Positions 53,909-62,917 of a DNA stretch of 64,000 nt are shown here, one piece after another. The number at the start of each line of letters is the position of its first letter. Position 1 is the first letter of the stretch. The DNA lies in NCBI RefSeq assembly GCF_900112065.1, contig NZ_FOKE01000004.1, positions 434,001-498,000 of the forward strand, given 5' to 3'. The position numbers and the translations under genes are program-made. The notes under the pieces were generated by a model. That model had not been told where the DNA came from and ran no database searches. It worked only from the letters and a program-made list of their open reading frames with translations. This stretch comes from Cohnella sp. OV330 (GTDB lineage: Bacteria > Bacillota > Bacilli > Paenibacillales > Paenibacillaceae).

Positions 53909-54847
53909 TTAGTCCTGCTTCAGCAGTTCGGTCATGTAAGCGAAGAAGCCGTCTCGGTCGACGTCGTAAATCAAGTTGACCGGTCTGCCGCCTTCCGACA
54001 ACTCCGTCCGTCCCTGCGCCGTGCCGTCGGTCCTGACGATGCTGTTCACCGTCTTGACCTTGACCAGGTCGGGCTTGCCGACATAGGCGGCGGTGAGCAC
54101 GTCCCATAAATAGTAAGTCGAATTGGTCGCATGGAAAATGAGCGGCGGCACGAGCGCGTAGCACTGGCCGACGAAGTCGATCGCCTCGTGCCTGCGGAGC
54201 TTGGCCCAAGCGTCTCTTGCCTCCAGCGTGAGCGGCACCTGGTTCGTGCTCTCCAGCGCGACCATATCGATCCGAAGCCCGCTCGCCCACACGCGCGCCG
54301 TTCCTTCGGGATCCCAAAACGCATTCCATTCGGCCGTGCCGTCATGCTCCGGCTCCTCGACGTTGCCCTTAGGCAAGAACGTCCCGCCCATCCATACGAC
54401 GCGCTCGATTCGCGCTTCGATATCGGGCGCTTCGTCGAGCGCACGGGCGAGATCCGTGAGCGGTCCCGTGAAGACGAGCGTCGTTCTCCCTTCGCCCGCG
54501 CGCACGCGATCGATGAGATGAAGATGCGCGGGCTTGTCCGAGATCGGCGTTAGGACGGCCTCCGCTTCGTTTAGAATCGGGAAGGCGTCAACATAATAAG
54601 ACATGATACGCCATGCCGCAGGGAAAGGATTTTTGCCTCGCGAATGGGAACGGGAAAGATCGAGCCCTTCGCGCCTCGCGCCGCCGAACCGGTCGATAAT
54701 CTTCCGGCTGGCTTGTACGGAAGGCTCGAGATAGCCGTCGGCCCCGATGACCGAGACGCCCGTCAACTGTACGTCCGGCATGCGGAGCAGCAGGAGCAGC
54801 GCGACGAAATCGTCGCCGCCGCCGTCATGATTCATATAAACTCTCAA
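53909..54847 (-). CDS. Nucleoside hydrolase, Asp-to-Asn variant
   Basis: A 312-residue enzyme of the inosine-uridine hydrolase family, releasing base and ribose. The N-terminal motif reads NHDGGGDDF, where most enzymes have DxDPGxDD; the first Asp is Asn. GPLTDLARAL and WMGGTFLPKGN are intact. The start is TTG 54847 (AAGGATGG seven bases upstream). It heads the nupNOPQ cluster, so imported nucleosides are its likely substrates. Such variant motifs occur in other Firmicute members to my memory, so the enzyme may still be active. Confidence 0.87.
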   Translation of the reverse strand: MRVYMNHDGGGDDFVALLLLLRMPDVQLTGVSVIGADGYLEPSVQASRKIIDRFGGARREGLDLSRSHSRGKNPFPAAWRIMSYYVDAFPILNEAEAVLTPISDKPAHLHLIDRVRAGEGRTTLVFTGPLTDLARALDEAPDIEARIERVVWMGGTFLPKGNVEEPEHDGTAEWNAFWDPEGTARVWASGLRIDMVALESTNQVPLTLEARDAWAKLRRHEAIDFVGQCYALVPPLIFHATNSTYYLWDVLTAAYVGKPDLVKVKTVNSIVRTDGTAQGRTELSEGGRPVNLIYDVDRDGFFAYMTELLKQD

Positions 54848-55142
54848 CGTTCGACCATCCTTCGTTGAACCTTTTTGCATTCCGTTTTGAACGAATGTCC
54901 TGTTATCTTTTATAACCCATTAATCACACAAACGCCAGACCCAAATGAAAATACCTTTTACCCCCGCACCCGATTTGTGAACCATGCTGAAATTGCATTC
55001 GAAAATTGGTCAATGTTGACTATAGTCATCTAATCCGGTCGGCATAAAAGGCTTAATACCGAAGTTCGATGTCAACTAAATTAACAAGATCGAGCCGATT
55101 CATCGCGCTCTTACTTCAATCAACCGTTTAACCCTGATACAA

Positions 55143-55151
55143 TGCTATAAT
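55143..55151 (+). promoter_or_regulatory. Extended -10 promoter of the DUF1992-add pair
   Basis: TGCTATAAT, a perfect extended -10, lies 26 bases before the ATG. The rest of the gap 54848-55142 is AT-rich and holds the divergent promoter region of the nucleoside hydrolase, but no clear element was found there. Confidence 0.6.
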
Positions 55152-55176
55152 AACACAAGCAAAGGACGGTGAGCAG

Positions 55177-55572
55177 ATGAATTGGATTGTCTCCATTGCC
55201 GAGCAAAAAATACGCGAAGCCGAAAAATCGGGACTTTTCGACGGACTGTCCGGACAGGGAAAACCGCTTCCCGATGACGACCTGGCGGGCGTGCCCGAGG
55301 AGCTGCGCCTCTCCTACAAGCTGCTCAAAAACGCAGGCGCGCTGCCCGAAGAGCTGCAGATTCGCAAGGATCTCGTCTCGCTGTCCGATCTGCTCGAAGC
55401 GTGCCGGGATCCGGAGCAATCGGCGAAGCTGAAGGGCGAACTGTCGGAAAAGCGGCTGCGCTACCGACTCATGATGAACGAGCGGGGCTGGACGCACCAA
55501 GACGCCTACGAACAATACGCGGACGCGGTCTATGCCAAGCTGACGCGCACGGATGCCGATAAAGCGCCTTGA
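55177..55572 (+). CDS. DUF1992 (DnaJC28-like) protein
   Basis: A 131-residue soluble helical protein beginning NWIVSIAEQKIREAEKSGLF, with DGLSGQGKPLPDDDLAGVPE, the DUF1992 signature. The family's role is unknown. The ribosome site is GACGGTGAG. Adenosine deaminase follows 37 bases later. Confidence 0.88.
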   Translation: MNWIVSIAEQKIREAEKSGLFDGLSGQGKPLPDDDLAGVPEELRLSYKLLKNAGALPEELQIRKDLVSLSDLLEACRDPEQSAKLKGELSEKRLRYRLMMNERGWTHQDAYEQYADAVYAKLTRTDADKAP

Positions 55573-55609
55573 TGGCGCCAACAGAAGATAGACGACAGGA
55601 GAGATCGGG

Positions 55610-56653
55610 ATGGACAACTGGCTCGAAGCGCTGCCGAAGGCGGATCTGCACCTGCACCTGGACGGATGCGTGAAGCCCGCTACGCTGCTCGAATTGGCAG
55701 CGGACCGCGGCTATCCTCTGCCCGCGGACCGGGCGGAGGATCTTCTGCCCTTCATGCAGGTCGATGAGGACTGCGACAGCCTGAAAACGTATTTGGAAAA
55801 GTTCAACTTCGTCCTCCCGCTGCTGCAGGATGCGGCCGCCCTCGCGCGTGTCGCCGAGGAGACGGTCGAGCAGTCGGCCGCGCGCAATTGCCTGTATATA
55901 GAGGTCCGCTTCGCGCCCGCGCTCCATACGAACGAAGGCATGACGCCCGACGACGCCATCGCCGCCGTGCTGGAAGGCCTGAAGCGCGGAGAGGCGGCCT
56001 ACGGCGTCGTCGCCCGACTCATCGTCATTTGCATGCGGCATCAAGACGAAGCGATCAATCTGCCCGTTATCCGCGCCGCCATTGCCCGGCGGGACCAAGG
56101 CGTCGTGGCTGTCGATTTGGCAGGCGACGAAGCCTCCCACCCTGCGGCCAAATTCCGAGCCACGTTCGCCGCCGCCATCGAAGCCGGCATCCCGATCACG
56201 ATTCATGCCGGCGAAGCGGCCGGCCCCTTCAATGTCCGCGAAGCCGTCGAGGGGCTGGGCGCGACGCGCATCGGCCACGGCATCCGGCTGCGGGAAGACC
56301 CCGGGCTGCTGGACTGGATCCGGGAGCGGCGCATCCCGCTCGAGCTGTGTCCGACGAGCAACGTTCAGACGAAGGCGATCGCGTCGTGGGACGATTACCC
56401 GATCCGCGGCTACTACGACGCCGGCGTCTACGTCACCGTCAACACGGACAATCCGACCGTGTCCGGCACCGATATGACGCGCGAATGCGAGACGATCGCG
56501 ACGCGTTTCGGGTTCGCGCCGGCCGAGCTGGCGGATCTGATGCGCGGCGCGCTGCTGGCGGCCTTCGCAGAGCCGCCCGTCAAGGAGCGGCTGCTGGCCC
56601 GGTTCGACGAGCTGGTCGAACGCTTGATGACAGACGTCTCCCGCGAGGATTAA
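55610..56653 (+). CDS. add: Adenosine deaminase
   Basis: A 347-residue metal-dependent deaminase turning adenosine to inosine. Metal and catalytic motifs are complete: DLHLHLDG (His14, His16), IPITIHAGEAAGP (His and catalytic Glu), RIGHGIRL, and VNTDNPTVSG (Asp). The start follows GGAGAG. It lies close to the nucleoside importer and hydrolase, so the region handles purine nucleoside salvage. Confidence 0.95.
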   Translation: MDNWLEALPKADLHLHLDGCVKPATLLELAADRGYPLPADRAEDLLPFMQVDEDCDSLKTYLEKFNFVLPLLQDAAALARVAEETVEQSAARNCLYIEVRFAPALHTNEGMTPDDAIAAVLEGLKRGEAAYGVVARLIVICMRHQDEAINLPVIRAAIARRDQGVVAVDLAGDEASHPAAKFRATFAAAIEAGIPITIHAGEAAGPFNVREAVEGLGATRIGHGIRLREDPGLLDWIRERRIPLELCPTSNVQTKAIASWDDYPIRGYYDAGVYVTVNTDNPTVSGTDMTRECETIATRFGFAPAELADLMRGALLAAFAEPPVKERLLARFDELVERLMTDVSRED

Positions 56654-56666
56654 ACGCCAGAAGCGT

Positions 56667-56704
56667 CAAAAGTCCGGCCCTGAGACAGGGACCGGACTTT
56701 TTTG
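56667..56704. terminator. Bidirectional terminator between add and the alarmone synthetase
   Basis: AAAAGTCCGG with an inner CCCTG / CAGGG pair and CCGGACTTTTTT form a long stem with A and T flanks. Confidence 0.92.
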
Positions 56705-56741
56705 CTACATTATAGTAACGCTTTCACGCGTCTCTTCCCGG

Positions 56742-57371
56742 CTATTCGTCCGACCGGTATTTTTGCACCTCTTCGTTCAGCGCGAACATGCGCTTGTCCA
56801 GCGAATTGATCAAGTCCGCCGTATCCTTCAGCTGCAGGCCGATCTCGTGCGGTACCTGCGCGTTGAATTTGTAGTAGATCTTATGCTCGAGGCTTGCCCA
56901 GAAATCCATGGCGATCGTGCGGATCTGGATCTCGACGGGCACCTGCTCCATCCGGTCGGTCAGGAACACCGGCACCAGGATGATCAAGTGCAGGCTCTGA
57001 TAGCCGTTCGGCTTTGGATTCGCCACGTAATCTTTGACTTCGAGCACGGTGACGTCCTGCTGCTTGCTGATCATCTCGTACATTCGATAAATATCGGTAG
57101 AGAAGGAACAGATGACCCGAATGCCCGATATATCGCGAATGTGGTTCACCGCGTTGTCGATCGTCACCGCGAGCCCTTTGCGGATCAGCTTGTCCCGGAT
57201 GCTCTCGGGAGACTTGATGCGCGTCTTCATATGCTCGATCGGGTTGTAGTTCTGAATGAAGTGCAATTCCTCGTTCAAAATATTAAGCTTCGTGCTCACT
57301 TCGTCGAGCGCGAACTTGTATGTCAGCAGCATCTTGCCCCATTCCCGCATGCTGCTCGGATCCATTGCCAT
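56742..57371 (-). CDS. relP: Small alarmone synthetase (GTP pyrophosphokinase), YwaC/RelP type
   Basis: A 209-residue single-domain (p)ppGpp synthetase without hydrolase or regulatory domains. It follows YwaC: LLTYKFALDEVSTKL, NPIEHMKTRIKSPESI, ISGIRVICSFSTDIY, YVANPKPNGYQSLHLII and IRTIAMDFWASLEHKI. It makes alarmones in response to stress, usually cell-envelope stress for RelP. It starts 40 bases after the TerC gene on the same strand, so the two may be co-expressed. Confidence 0.92.
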   Translation of the reverse strand: MAMDPSSMREWGKMLLTYKFALDEVSTKLNILNEELHFIQNYNPIEHMKTRIKSPESIRDKLIRKGLAVTIDNAVNHIRDISGIRVICSFSTDIYRMYEMISKQQDVTVLEVKDYVANPKPNGYQSLHLIILVPVFLTDRMEQVPVEIQIRTIAMDFWASLEHKIYYKFNAQVPHEIGLQLKDTADLINSLDKRMFALNEEVQKYRSDE

Positions 57372-57411
57372 CTTCGTATGTCTCCCTTAAACGTGTTCGC
57401 AGAGCTTGAAT

Positions 57412-58092
57412 TTAGTGTCTGTGCCGCCAAACGCGCCGCGCGCGCCAAAACGACAGCGCCCCGTATGCGAGAAAAAGCACGCCCAGCAGTATCGGCAAAA
57501 TCTCGGGCAGCGCCGGAGCGGCCTCGTCCATATAGTCGCCGACCCAGGGATCGCCGGCCAGCATCTCTCCCGCGGAATAGCCGAGCAAGCCGGCCCCCAC
57601 CCATACGAGCGGCGGAAATCGCGTCATCAGCTTAGTCAGGAACTGACTGCACCAGATAATCAGCGGGACGCTGATCGCAAGACCGATGACGATAAGCGTG
57701 AAATTGCCGTGCGCCGCGCCGGCGACGGCTACGACGTTGTCGAGGCTCATGACGAGATCCGCGATGACGATCGTCCGGATCGCGCCGCCGAGCGTCGTCT
57801 TCGCCTCGATCTCTTCTTCGTGCGAATCCTCGTTCAGCAGCTTCCACGCGATGAACAGCAGCAGCAGGCCGCCGCACGCCTGTACCAGCGGGATCCTCAG
57901 CAGCGTTACCGCGGCGAACGTCAGCACGATTCGAAGACCCACCGCGCCGAACGTCCCCCAGAAGATCGCCTTTTTCTGGTGCGCCGGATCCAAATTTTTG
58001 CTCGCCATCGCGATGACGACCGCATTGTCGCCGCTCAGGACGATGTTGATCAGAATCATATCCAGCAATGCAAACATCCAGTCGCTTCCCAT
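57412..58092 (-). CDS. TerC family membrane protein
   Basis: A 226-residue protein with seven helices. The two TerC motifs are SGDNAVVIAMASKNL and MSLDNVVAVAGA, whose Asp-Asn pairs probably bind the metal. Bacillus relatives (YjbE, YkoY) export manganese during metallation of exoenzymes. The start follows AAGGAG. I found no yybP-ykoY riboswitch in the 185 bases upstream. Confidence 0.92.
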   Translation of the reverse strand: MGSDWMFALLDMILINIVLSGDNAVVIAMASKNLDPAHQKKAIFWGTFGAVGLRIVLTFAAVTLLRIPLVQACGGLLLLFIAWKLLNEDSHEEEIEAKTTLGGAIRTIVIADLVMSLDNVVAVAGAAHGNFTLIVIGLAISVPLIIWCSQFLTKLMTRFPPLVWVGAGLLGYSAGEMLAGDPWVGDYMDEAAPALPEILPILLGVLFLAYGALSFWRARRVWRHRH

Positions 58093-58202
58093 GTTGCGCG
58101 CTCCTTGTCCGATTCGAACCGTGCCGCTGCCGCGAAGGCGAACCGAGCAGCCGGTCGTATTTACGCCTCAAGTTTCCATTTTACCCGAATCGGGGGCACG
58201 CG

Positions 58203-58232
58203 AACAAACCCGTCCCATGAGGGACCGGGCTT
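58203..58232 (-). terminator. Terminator after the YfiT-type gene
   Basis: On the minus strand AAGCCCGGTCCC-TCAT-GGGACGGGTT with one mismatch, followed by TGTTCG. The T run is short. Confidence 0.65.
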
Positions 58233-58278
58233 GTCCGATGTCCTTCAGTCCAATCGTCGTATCGATCTTATGCCTGGC

Positions 58279-58806
58279 TCACCAGCCCATGCGATCTCTC
58301 AGCCTTTCGATATGCGCGGTATGATGCTTGCCATGCCATACGTACATGCCAAGACAGCGATCGAGACGCGTCGTCTCCCCGCTGCCGGGATGGTAAAATT
58401 CGCGAGCGAACTGCTCGTCCGACAGCGATGCCAGCAGCGCGGTCCAACGCACGTGAACGGCACCGATCAGCGCTAGCGAAGGCGCGACCGGCAAATCCCG
58501 CGAGTCGGCGAGCTCCGCCCACAGGTGCTCCTCGTAAGGCTTGATCGTCGGCCGGTCTTCGGTCAGCGCCAGCTTGAACCGCGTCAGGCTGTTCATATGG
58601 CTGTCTCCGATATGGTGCACGACCTGCCTGACCTTCCATCCGCCTTCCCGGTAAGGCGTATCGAGCTGCGCGTCGTCCAGCCCGCGCACCGCCTCGGACA
58701 GCAGGTCCGGCAGCGCCGCGATCTCCTGGATCCACTGCCTGCGCTGGTCGGGGGAAACGTCGCCTTCAAAATCGAACTTGCCCATCGGGTAACGTAAATC
58801 GTCCAT
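58279..58806 (-). CDS. DinB-fold metal-dependent hydrolase, YfiT type
   Basis: A 175-residue four-helix protein. The three metal histidines lie in VVHHIGDSH and YVWHGKHHTAHI. YfiT-like proteins of the DinB superfamily include bacillithiol S-transferases. The start ATG 58806 follows GGAGCG; the upstream frame lacks a site. Confidence 0.9.
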   Translation of the reverse strand: MDDLRYPMGKFDFEGDVSPDQRRQWIQEIAALPDLLSEAVRGLDDAQLDTPYREGGWKVRQVVHHIGDSHMNSLTRFKLALTEDRPTIKPYEEHLWAELADSRDLPVAPSLALIGAVHVRWTALLASLSDEQFAREFYHPGSGETTRLDRCLGMYVWHGKHHTAHIERLRDRMGW

Positions 58807-59057
58807 TTTCTTTCGCTCCAGTCCTGCGTCGGTTTTTTTCAGTATAGCACATCTCGCTGGACGCTCCCGCACGATGCCGCGTGCCGATGTGCTTCTGCCA
58901 TTACGCTGCGGACTTCGCCAAAATAAGGGGGCTAATCGGCCTTTCGTTCTTATCGAATATCGCCGTCTCGACGACTATCGGCCGACGACGTGAAAAAATC
59001 CAAAAAATCATGTGCGATTTCACAAAATAACGCTAGCCAAGACAAAGTCCCATGCGT

Positions 59058-59063
59058 TATAAT
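59058..59063 (+). promoter_or_regulatory. -10 element of the LytTR-like gene
   Basis: TATAAT at 59058-59063, about 47 bases before the ATG. No good -35 is seen. The gap 58807-59057 holds nothing else recognised. Confidence 0.5.
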
Positions 59064-59076
59064 GAAAGCGCTACCA
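59063..59076 (+). promoter_or_regulatory. cre site (CcpA operator) at the LytTR-like promoter
   Basis: TGAAAGCGCTACCA matches the cre consensus TGWNANCGNTNWCA at 13 of 14 positions. It begins at the last base of the -10, so bound CcpA would repress. Confidence 0.65.
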
Positions 59077-59109
59077 CCCAAACTTTCGATGACAGGGGGA
59101 TACGAAAAG

Positions 59110-59451
59110 ATGGATGCAGCGATGAATTTATACGATCAGTTCGAACCGCGGAACGATTGCTACTTCTTCCGCATCGGCGCCCAAGGGCAAATTTGTTGTC
59201 ACGGCCGCAACTATACGATAAAAAAGCGAATGACGGCCGAGCAGGCCGAAGCATTGACGAGAGACGCTCTCTTCGTTCGGATCACCTCGGACTGCTACGT
59301 CAACGTCGCCAAGATCACCTATGTGACGGACAATGCCGTATACTTCGGCGACGGTCCGGCCTTGAACCATATGCTCCCCGTACCGAAGCGCAAGCAGCAC
59401 CTTATTCGCCAAGGCATCTCCCAGCTTCAGGGACTCCGCATCAGCGTCTGA
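59110..59451 (+). CDS. Stand-alone LytTR-like regulator
   Basis: A 113-residue protein. Residues ~15-110 look like a LytTR DNA-binding domain: YFFRIGAQGQICCHGRNYTI, then the typical FVRITSDCYVNVAKITYVTD and VPKRKQHLIRQGI. It has no receiver domain, so it does not belong to a classical two-component pair. The start follows AGGGGG at 10 bases. It is placed alone, between a YfiT-type gene and a YesN-type regulator, with a CcpA site at its promoter. The assignment is by pattern. Confidence 0.65.
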   Translation: MDAAMNLYDQFEPRNDCYFFRIGAQGQICCHGRNYTIKKRMTAEQAEALTRDALFVRITSDCYVNVAKITYVTDNAVYFGDGPALNHMLPVPKRKQHLIRQGISQLQGLRISV

Positions 59452-59457
59452 ACGGAC

Positions 59458-59501
59458 AAAAGGCCATCCGCAGAGCGATTCTGCAGCGGAAGGCCTTTTT
59501 T
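59458..59501 (+). terminator. Terminator after the LytTR-like gene
   Basis: AAAAGGCC with inner TCCGCAGA / TCTGCAGCGGA pairs and GGCCTTTTTTG, directly after the stop. Confidence 0.9.
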
Positions 59502-59547
59502 GTATGGAATCGGCCGCGGCGTCGCGAACGGGTAGGCGTCTTGCCGT

Positions 59548-61155
59548 CTACGCGCCTCGGACGGCTTTGCGGTAATCGTGCGGAGACATGCCGTACACTT
59601 TGCGGAACAGCCGGGCGAAGTACGAAAAATTGCCGTAGCCGAGGCTGTCCGCGATTTCGCTGATCGTGCGCTCGGTACCCACGAGCAGGTCCGAAGCCCG
59701 GCGCATTTTCTCCTGAAGCAGGTAATCGGTCAACACCATCCCCGTCTCCTTGCGGAATAGCCTCGATAGATACGCCGGATTCAGATACACGTGCGCCGCT
59801 AGCTCCTCGCGCGTCAGGTCGCGATCCAGATGCGAGGCGATATAGGCTTTGACCTGGCGGACGGCGGGACTCTCGCTGTCGCCGCCGGACAGCAGCGCGT
59901 AAGCCGCGTCCAGCACTTCGCCCGCCCACTGCCGGAGCCTTGCAACCGAGCGCGTAGCCGTCTCGGGACCGGTCGCTCCTTTGCCGCCGTACAACAGATG
60001 CGCGGAAAAGCCCTTGCGCTGCAGCGCGTAATAAACCGCCTGGAGCAGCGCGTGATAACAGGCCGCAAGCGTTTCAGGCGTCAGCGCGCTTCCGCGCTCC
60101 TCCTCCAGCTTGGCATCCAGGGCGCGCATCACGCTGTCCTTGTCCCGCCGCTCGATCAGGTCGGCCGCGTCGAGCAGCATGCCCGCGCCCCAGCCTTCGG
60201 CGAGATCCGGCGTCTCCTGCCGGCCGGATACGAGAATGGCTTCGCTCGTCCGGCTCACGTTGCGGTATTCGGCGCCGAGCAGCAGCAAGTACGTTCGGCG
60301 CGCGTCTTCGATCGGTACGGCGCCGCTCGCGTAGCACGACACCTTGCAATAAAAATAGGCTCTGCACGCAGAAATATAGGCGCGGCAGTCGTCTATCAGG
60401 CGATTGACGTCGCCGCGTCCGCCGCCGGCGTGCACCGCGACAAAAGCGTTTCCGCGGCGGTCGCGGAAGACGCTGCCGGCGCGCCCATCCAGCAGCACCT
60501 CCTCGGCGGCCTTGCGCAGCGCGAACTCCATGATCTCTTCTTCCCGTTCGCTGAGCGGCTTCAGCCACTCCTCGACGCTAAGCAGGACGAATGCCGCTTG
60601 TCCGAGCTCGTCCGCGCTCACGTCGAAGCCGTTGAGCGCGGACGCCACGGTATCCTTCGAGGGCCGGATATCGCCATCGAACAAGTCCTGCCAGAAGCGC
60701 TCGAGGAGAATCGGCTTGCGGCCTTTCCACAGCGCGGCGTATTTATGGTACAGCTCCCCCGTTTCTTCGCGCTTGCGCCGGTCCTCCACCTTGCGGATCG
60801 TCTTGCGCAGTACCTCTTCGAGCTCTTCATAAATGACCGGCTTCAAGAGATAGTCGCTCCCGCCGAGCTGAAGCGCCTTTTGCGCATAGGCGAATTCGGA
60901 GTGGCAGGTCAGCACGACCGTCTCGATGGCTAGCCCTTGCTCCTGTACCCAAGCCATCAGCTCGAGCCCGCTGCCTTCCGGCATCTCGATGTCGCAGATC
61001 ATGACGTCGATCTCCTGGCGCGAGAGCAGCTCTCTGGCCATCTCGGCATGGAACGCCTCGAATACTTCGTCTACGCCCGCAGCTCGCCAATTCACGCCGG
61101 ACTGCAGTCCTTTTACCGCGTAATATTCGTCATCGACGATGAGTGCCCGAATCAA
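59548..61155 (-). CDS. YesN-type response regulator (receiver plus AraC output)
   Basis: A 535-residue regulator. The receiver domain (~1-120) has ALIVDDEYYAVKGL, the acceptor Asp in VMICDIEMPEGSG and Lys in DYLLKPV. The middle (~130-420) is a helical linker. The C-terminus has two AraC helix-turn-helix units: EELAAHVYLNPAYLSRLFRK and IADSLGYGNFSYFARLFRKV. The start is TTG 61155 after AGGAGGGG. It overlaps the kinase gene by 26 bases. Confidence 0.93.
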   Translation of the reverse strand: MIRALIVDDEYYAVKGLQSGVNWRAAGVDEVFEAFHAEMARELLSRQEIDVMICDIEMPEGSGLELMAWVQEQGLAIETVVLTCHSEFAYAQKALQLGGSDYLLKPVIYEELEEVLRKTIRKVEDRRKREETGELYHKYAALWKGRKPILLERFWQDLFDGDIRPSKDTVASALNGFDVSADELGQAAFVLLSVEEWLKPLSEREEEIMEFALRKAAEEVLLDGRAGSVFRDRRGNAFVAVHAGGGRGDVNRLIDDCRAYISACRAYFYCKVSCYASGAVPIEDARRTYLLLLGAEYRNVSRTSEAILVSGRQETPDLAEGWGAGMLLDAADLIERRDKDSVMRALDAKLEEERGSALTPETLAACYHALLQAVYYALQRKGFSAHLLYGGKGATGPETATRSVARLRQWAGEVLDAAYALLSGGDSESPAVRQVKAYIASHLDRDLTREELAAHVYLNPAYLSRLFRKETGMVLTDYLLQEKMRRASDLLVGTERTISEIADSLGYGNFSYFARLFRKVYGMSPHDYRKAVRGA

Positions 61156-62917
61156 GCGCGATCCCCTCCTTTGCGGTCGATTGAAACGGAAGCGTAAGCC
61201 GCACTACGGCGCCGCGCGGCTCGCCGTCCGCGAACCGCAGCTTCACGTTCGTCTTGTAAAACAACCGGCATCGGCGCACGATGTTCCACAGTCCGACATG
61301 TCCGTCCTTCGGACTTGCGGCCGCCGCCATTTCCTCCAGCGCCGCCGCCTGCCCTGCGGCCAATCCCTTGCCGTTGTCGGCGACCTCGATGCAGACCGAT
61401 TCCTCCGTCCCTTCCCGCGTCGCGTACACGCGCACCGCGATCCGGTACGCTTCGCCGCCTTTGAACGAAAAACCGTGCACCATCGCGTTTTCGACGAGCG
61501 GCTGCACCGTGAGCGGAGGGAGCTGGAAGTCCGCAAGCGCCGGGTCGACGTCGAAGTCGAAGATAAGCGCCTCGGGGAACCTGAACTTCTGGATCGACAA
61601 ATAATCGTTGATGTGCGCCATCTCGTCCCCGATCGTGATCGACGGCGTCTGCGTCCGGGTCGCGTAGCGGAAGTAACGGACTAGGTGCAGCGCCATGCGC
61701 TGGATGATGTCGTAGCTGCGCGTCTGCGCGAGATGGTAGACGATGTTCAGCGAGTTCATGAAGAAGTGCGGGTGAATTTGCGCCTGCAGCGCGCTTAGCT
61801 CCGCCTTTTGCGTACGGATCTGCTCCTCGTAAATATCGATTTTCAAATGCTCGATCTGCGTGGCCATGCCGTTAAACGTCTCGTTGATCGCGACGAATTC
61901 CACGAGCCGGTTGTCCTCCAGCCTGGCGGTCAAATCTCCCGAACGGATGCGGCGCATCCCTCTGATGAGCCCTACGATCGGCTTGACGATGGCCCGTTGC
62001 AAGAAGATCAGGTAGACGGCGAGCAGCCCCGCGGCGACGACGGGCACCAAATACGTCAGCACGCGAAAATAAGGCAGGCCCTCCAGCACGCGCCGCTCGG
62101 GCAGCAGGAGCGACAAGTGCAAGCCGGCGTTTCTCGACGCTTTGCCGATCAGCAGATACCGTTGGTCCAGCTTGACGATATTGTAGACGGCCGGGTTTTG
62201 ACCGGACGCCGGCAAGGCTTGCAGCGCCCTCGGCGTCTCGCCCGACAGGGGACCGTCGCTCTGCGACAGCAGCCTGCCCGAATCGTCGGACAATACCGCC
62301 TGGCCGCCCCCGTCCCTCGTGAGACTATGGAAGGGCTCCATCAGCCGGTTAAGGTCGACCCATGCGCCGATATAGGAGCGATAGCCGGTATCCACGATCC
62401 GAACGAGCGCATAGGACCCTTCCAGTTCGACGACGTTCCAGCCGGAATAGCTGGGACGGCTCCCTTCCGCCTGCGCGAGCAGACGCCGCAGCGCCTCCTG
62501 GACGAGCAGCTTGCGCGCGTACGGCACCGAAGTTTGCGGCGCGAGCAGCAGATTGTCGGATGCCGCGCCGTAAGCGAACAGCACGTCCGCCGCTTCGTAA
62601 TAATTGGTATTGAAAAACAAATCGTTCACCGTATGCGTCTGCGCGAGGTAATACGCCCAGGAGCCCTTCGCGTTTTGCCCGAGCGCGATCAGGCTGTCGT
62701 CCTGCTCGGCGGTTTTGTACAAATAGTTTTCGATCTCTTCAAGCGCTTTGTCCATATCGTTGACGTACATCGTCAGCAGGCTCTCGTTGGACTGGGCGAC
62801 CTGCGAATGCACGACTCGCGTCGCGTAAAGATTGTTCCAGATCAGCAGCACGACCAACGGCACGGTGACGAGCGCGAAGCCGAGCACGAGCCTCGACCGA
62901 AGCGTGGCCGGTCTCAT
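61130..62917 (-). CDS. YesM-type sensor histidine kinase
   Basis: A 595-residue kinase. Helix ~8-28, extracytoplasmic double-Cache-like domain to ~290, second helix ~295-315, HAMP, then the His_kinase box with IHPHFFMNSLNIVYHL and the HATPase with LVENAMVHGF and GHVGLWNIVRRC. The start ATG 62917 follows GGGAGGG and overlaps the binding-protein stop (ATGA). Kinases of this family sense sugars or oligosaccharides, often through a partner binding protein, which here is the gene before it. Confidence 0.93.
   Translation of the reverse strand: MRPATLRSRLVLGFALVTVPLVVLLIWNNLYATRVVHSQVAQSNESLLTMYVNDMDKALEEIENYLYKTAEQDDSLIALGQNAKGSWAYYLAQTHTVNDLFFNTNYYEAADVLFAYGAASDNLLLAPQTSVPYARKLLVQEALRRLLAQAEGSRPSYSGWNVVELEGSYALVRIVDTGYRSYIGAWVDLNRLMEPFHSLTRDGGGQAVLSDDSGRLLSQSDGPLSGETPRALQALPASGQNPAVYNIVKLDQRYLLIGKASRNAGLHLSLLLPERRVLEGLPYFRVLTYLVPVVAAGLLAVYLIFLQRAIVKPIVGLIRGMRRIRSGDLTARLEDNRLVEFVAINETFNGMATQIEHLKIDIYEEQIRTQKAELSALQAQIHPHFFMNSLNIVYHLAQTRSYDIIQRMALHLVRYFRYATRTQTPSITIGDEMAHINDYLSIQKFRFPEALIFDFDVDPALADFQLPPLTVQPLVENAMVHGFSFKGGEAYRIAVRVYATREGTEESVCIEVADNGKGLAAGQAAALEEMAAAASPKDGHVGLWNIVRRCRLFYKTNVKLRFADGEPRGAVVRLTLPFQSTAKEGIALDSGTHRR

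Noticed and set aside
58093-58278. yybP-ykoY manganese riboswitch before the TerC gene
   Set aside because: The conserved loop sequences could not be found in the 185 bases upstream.
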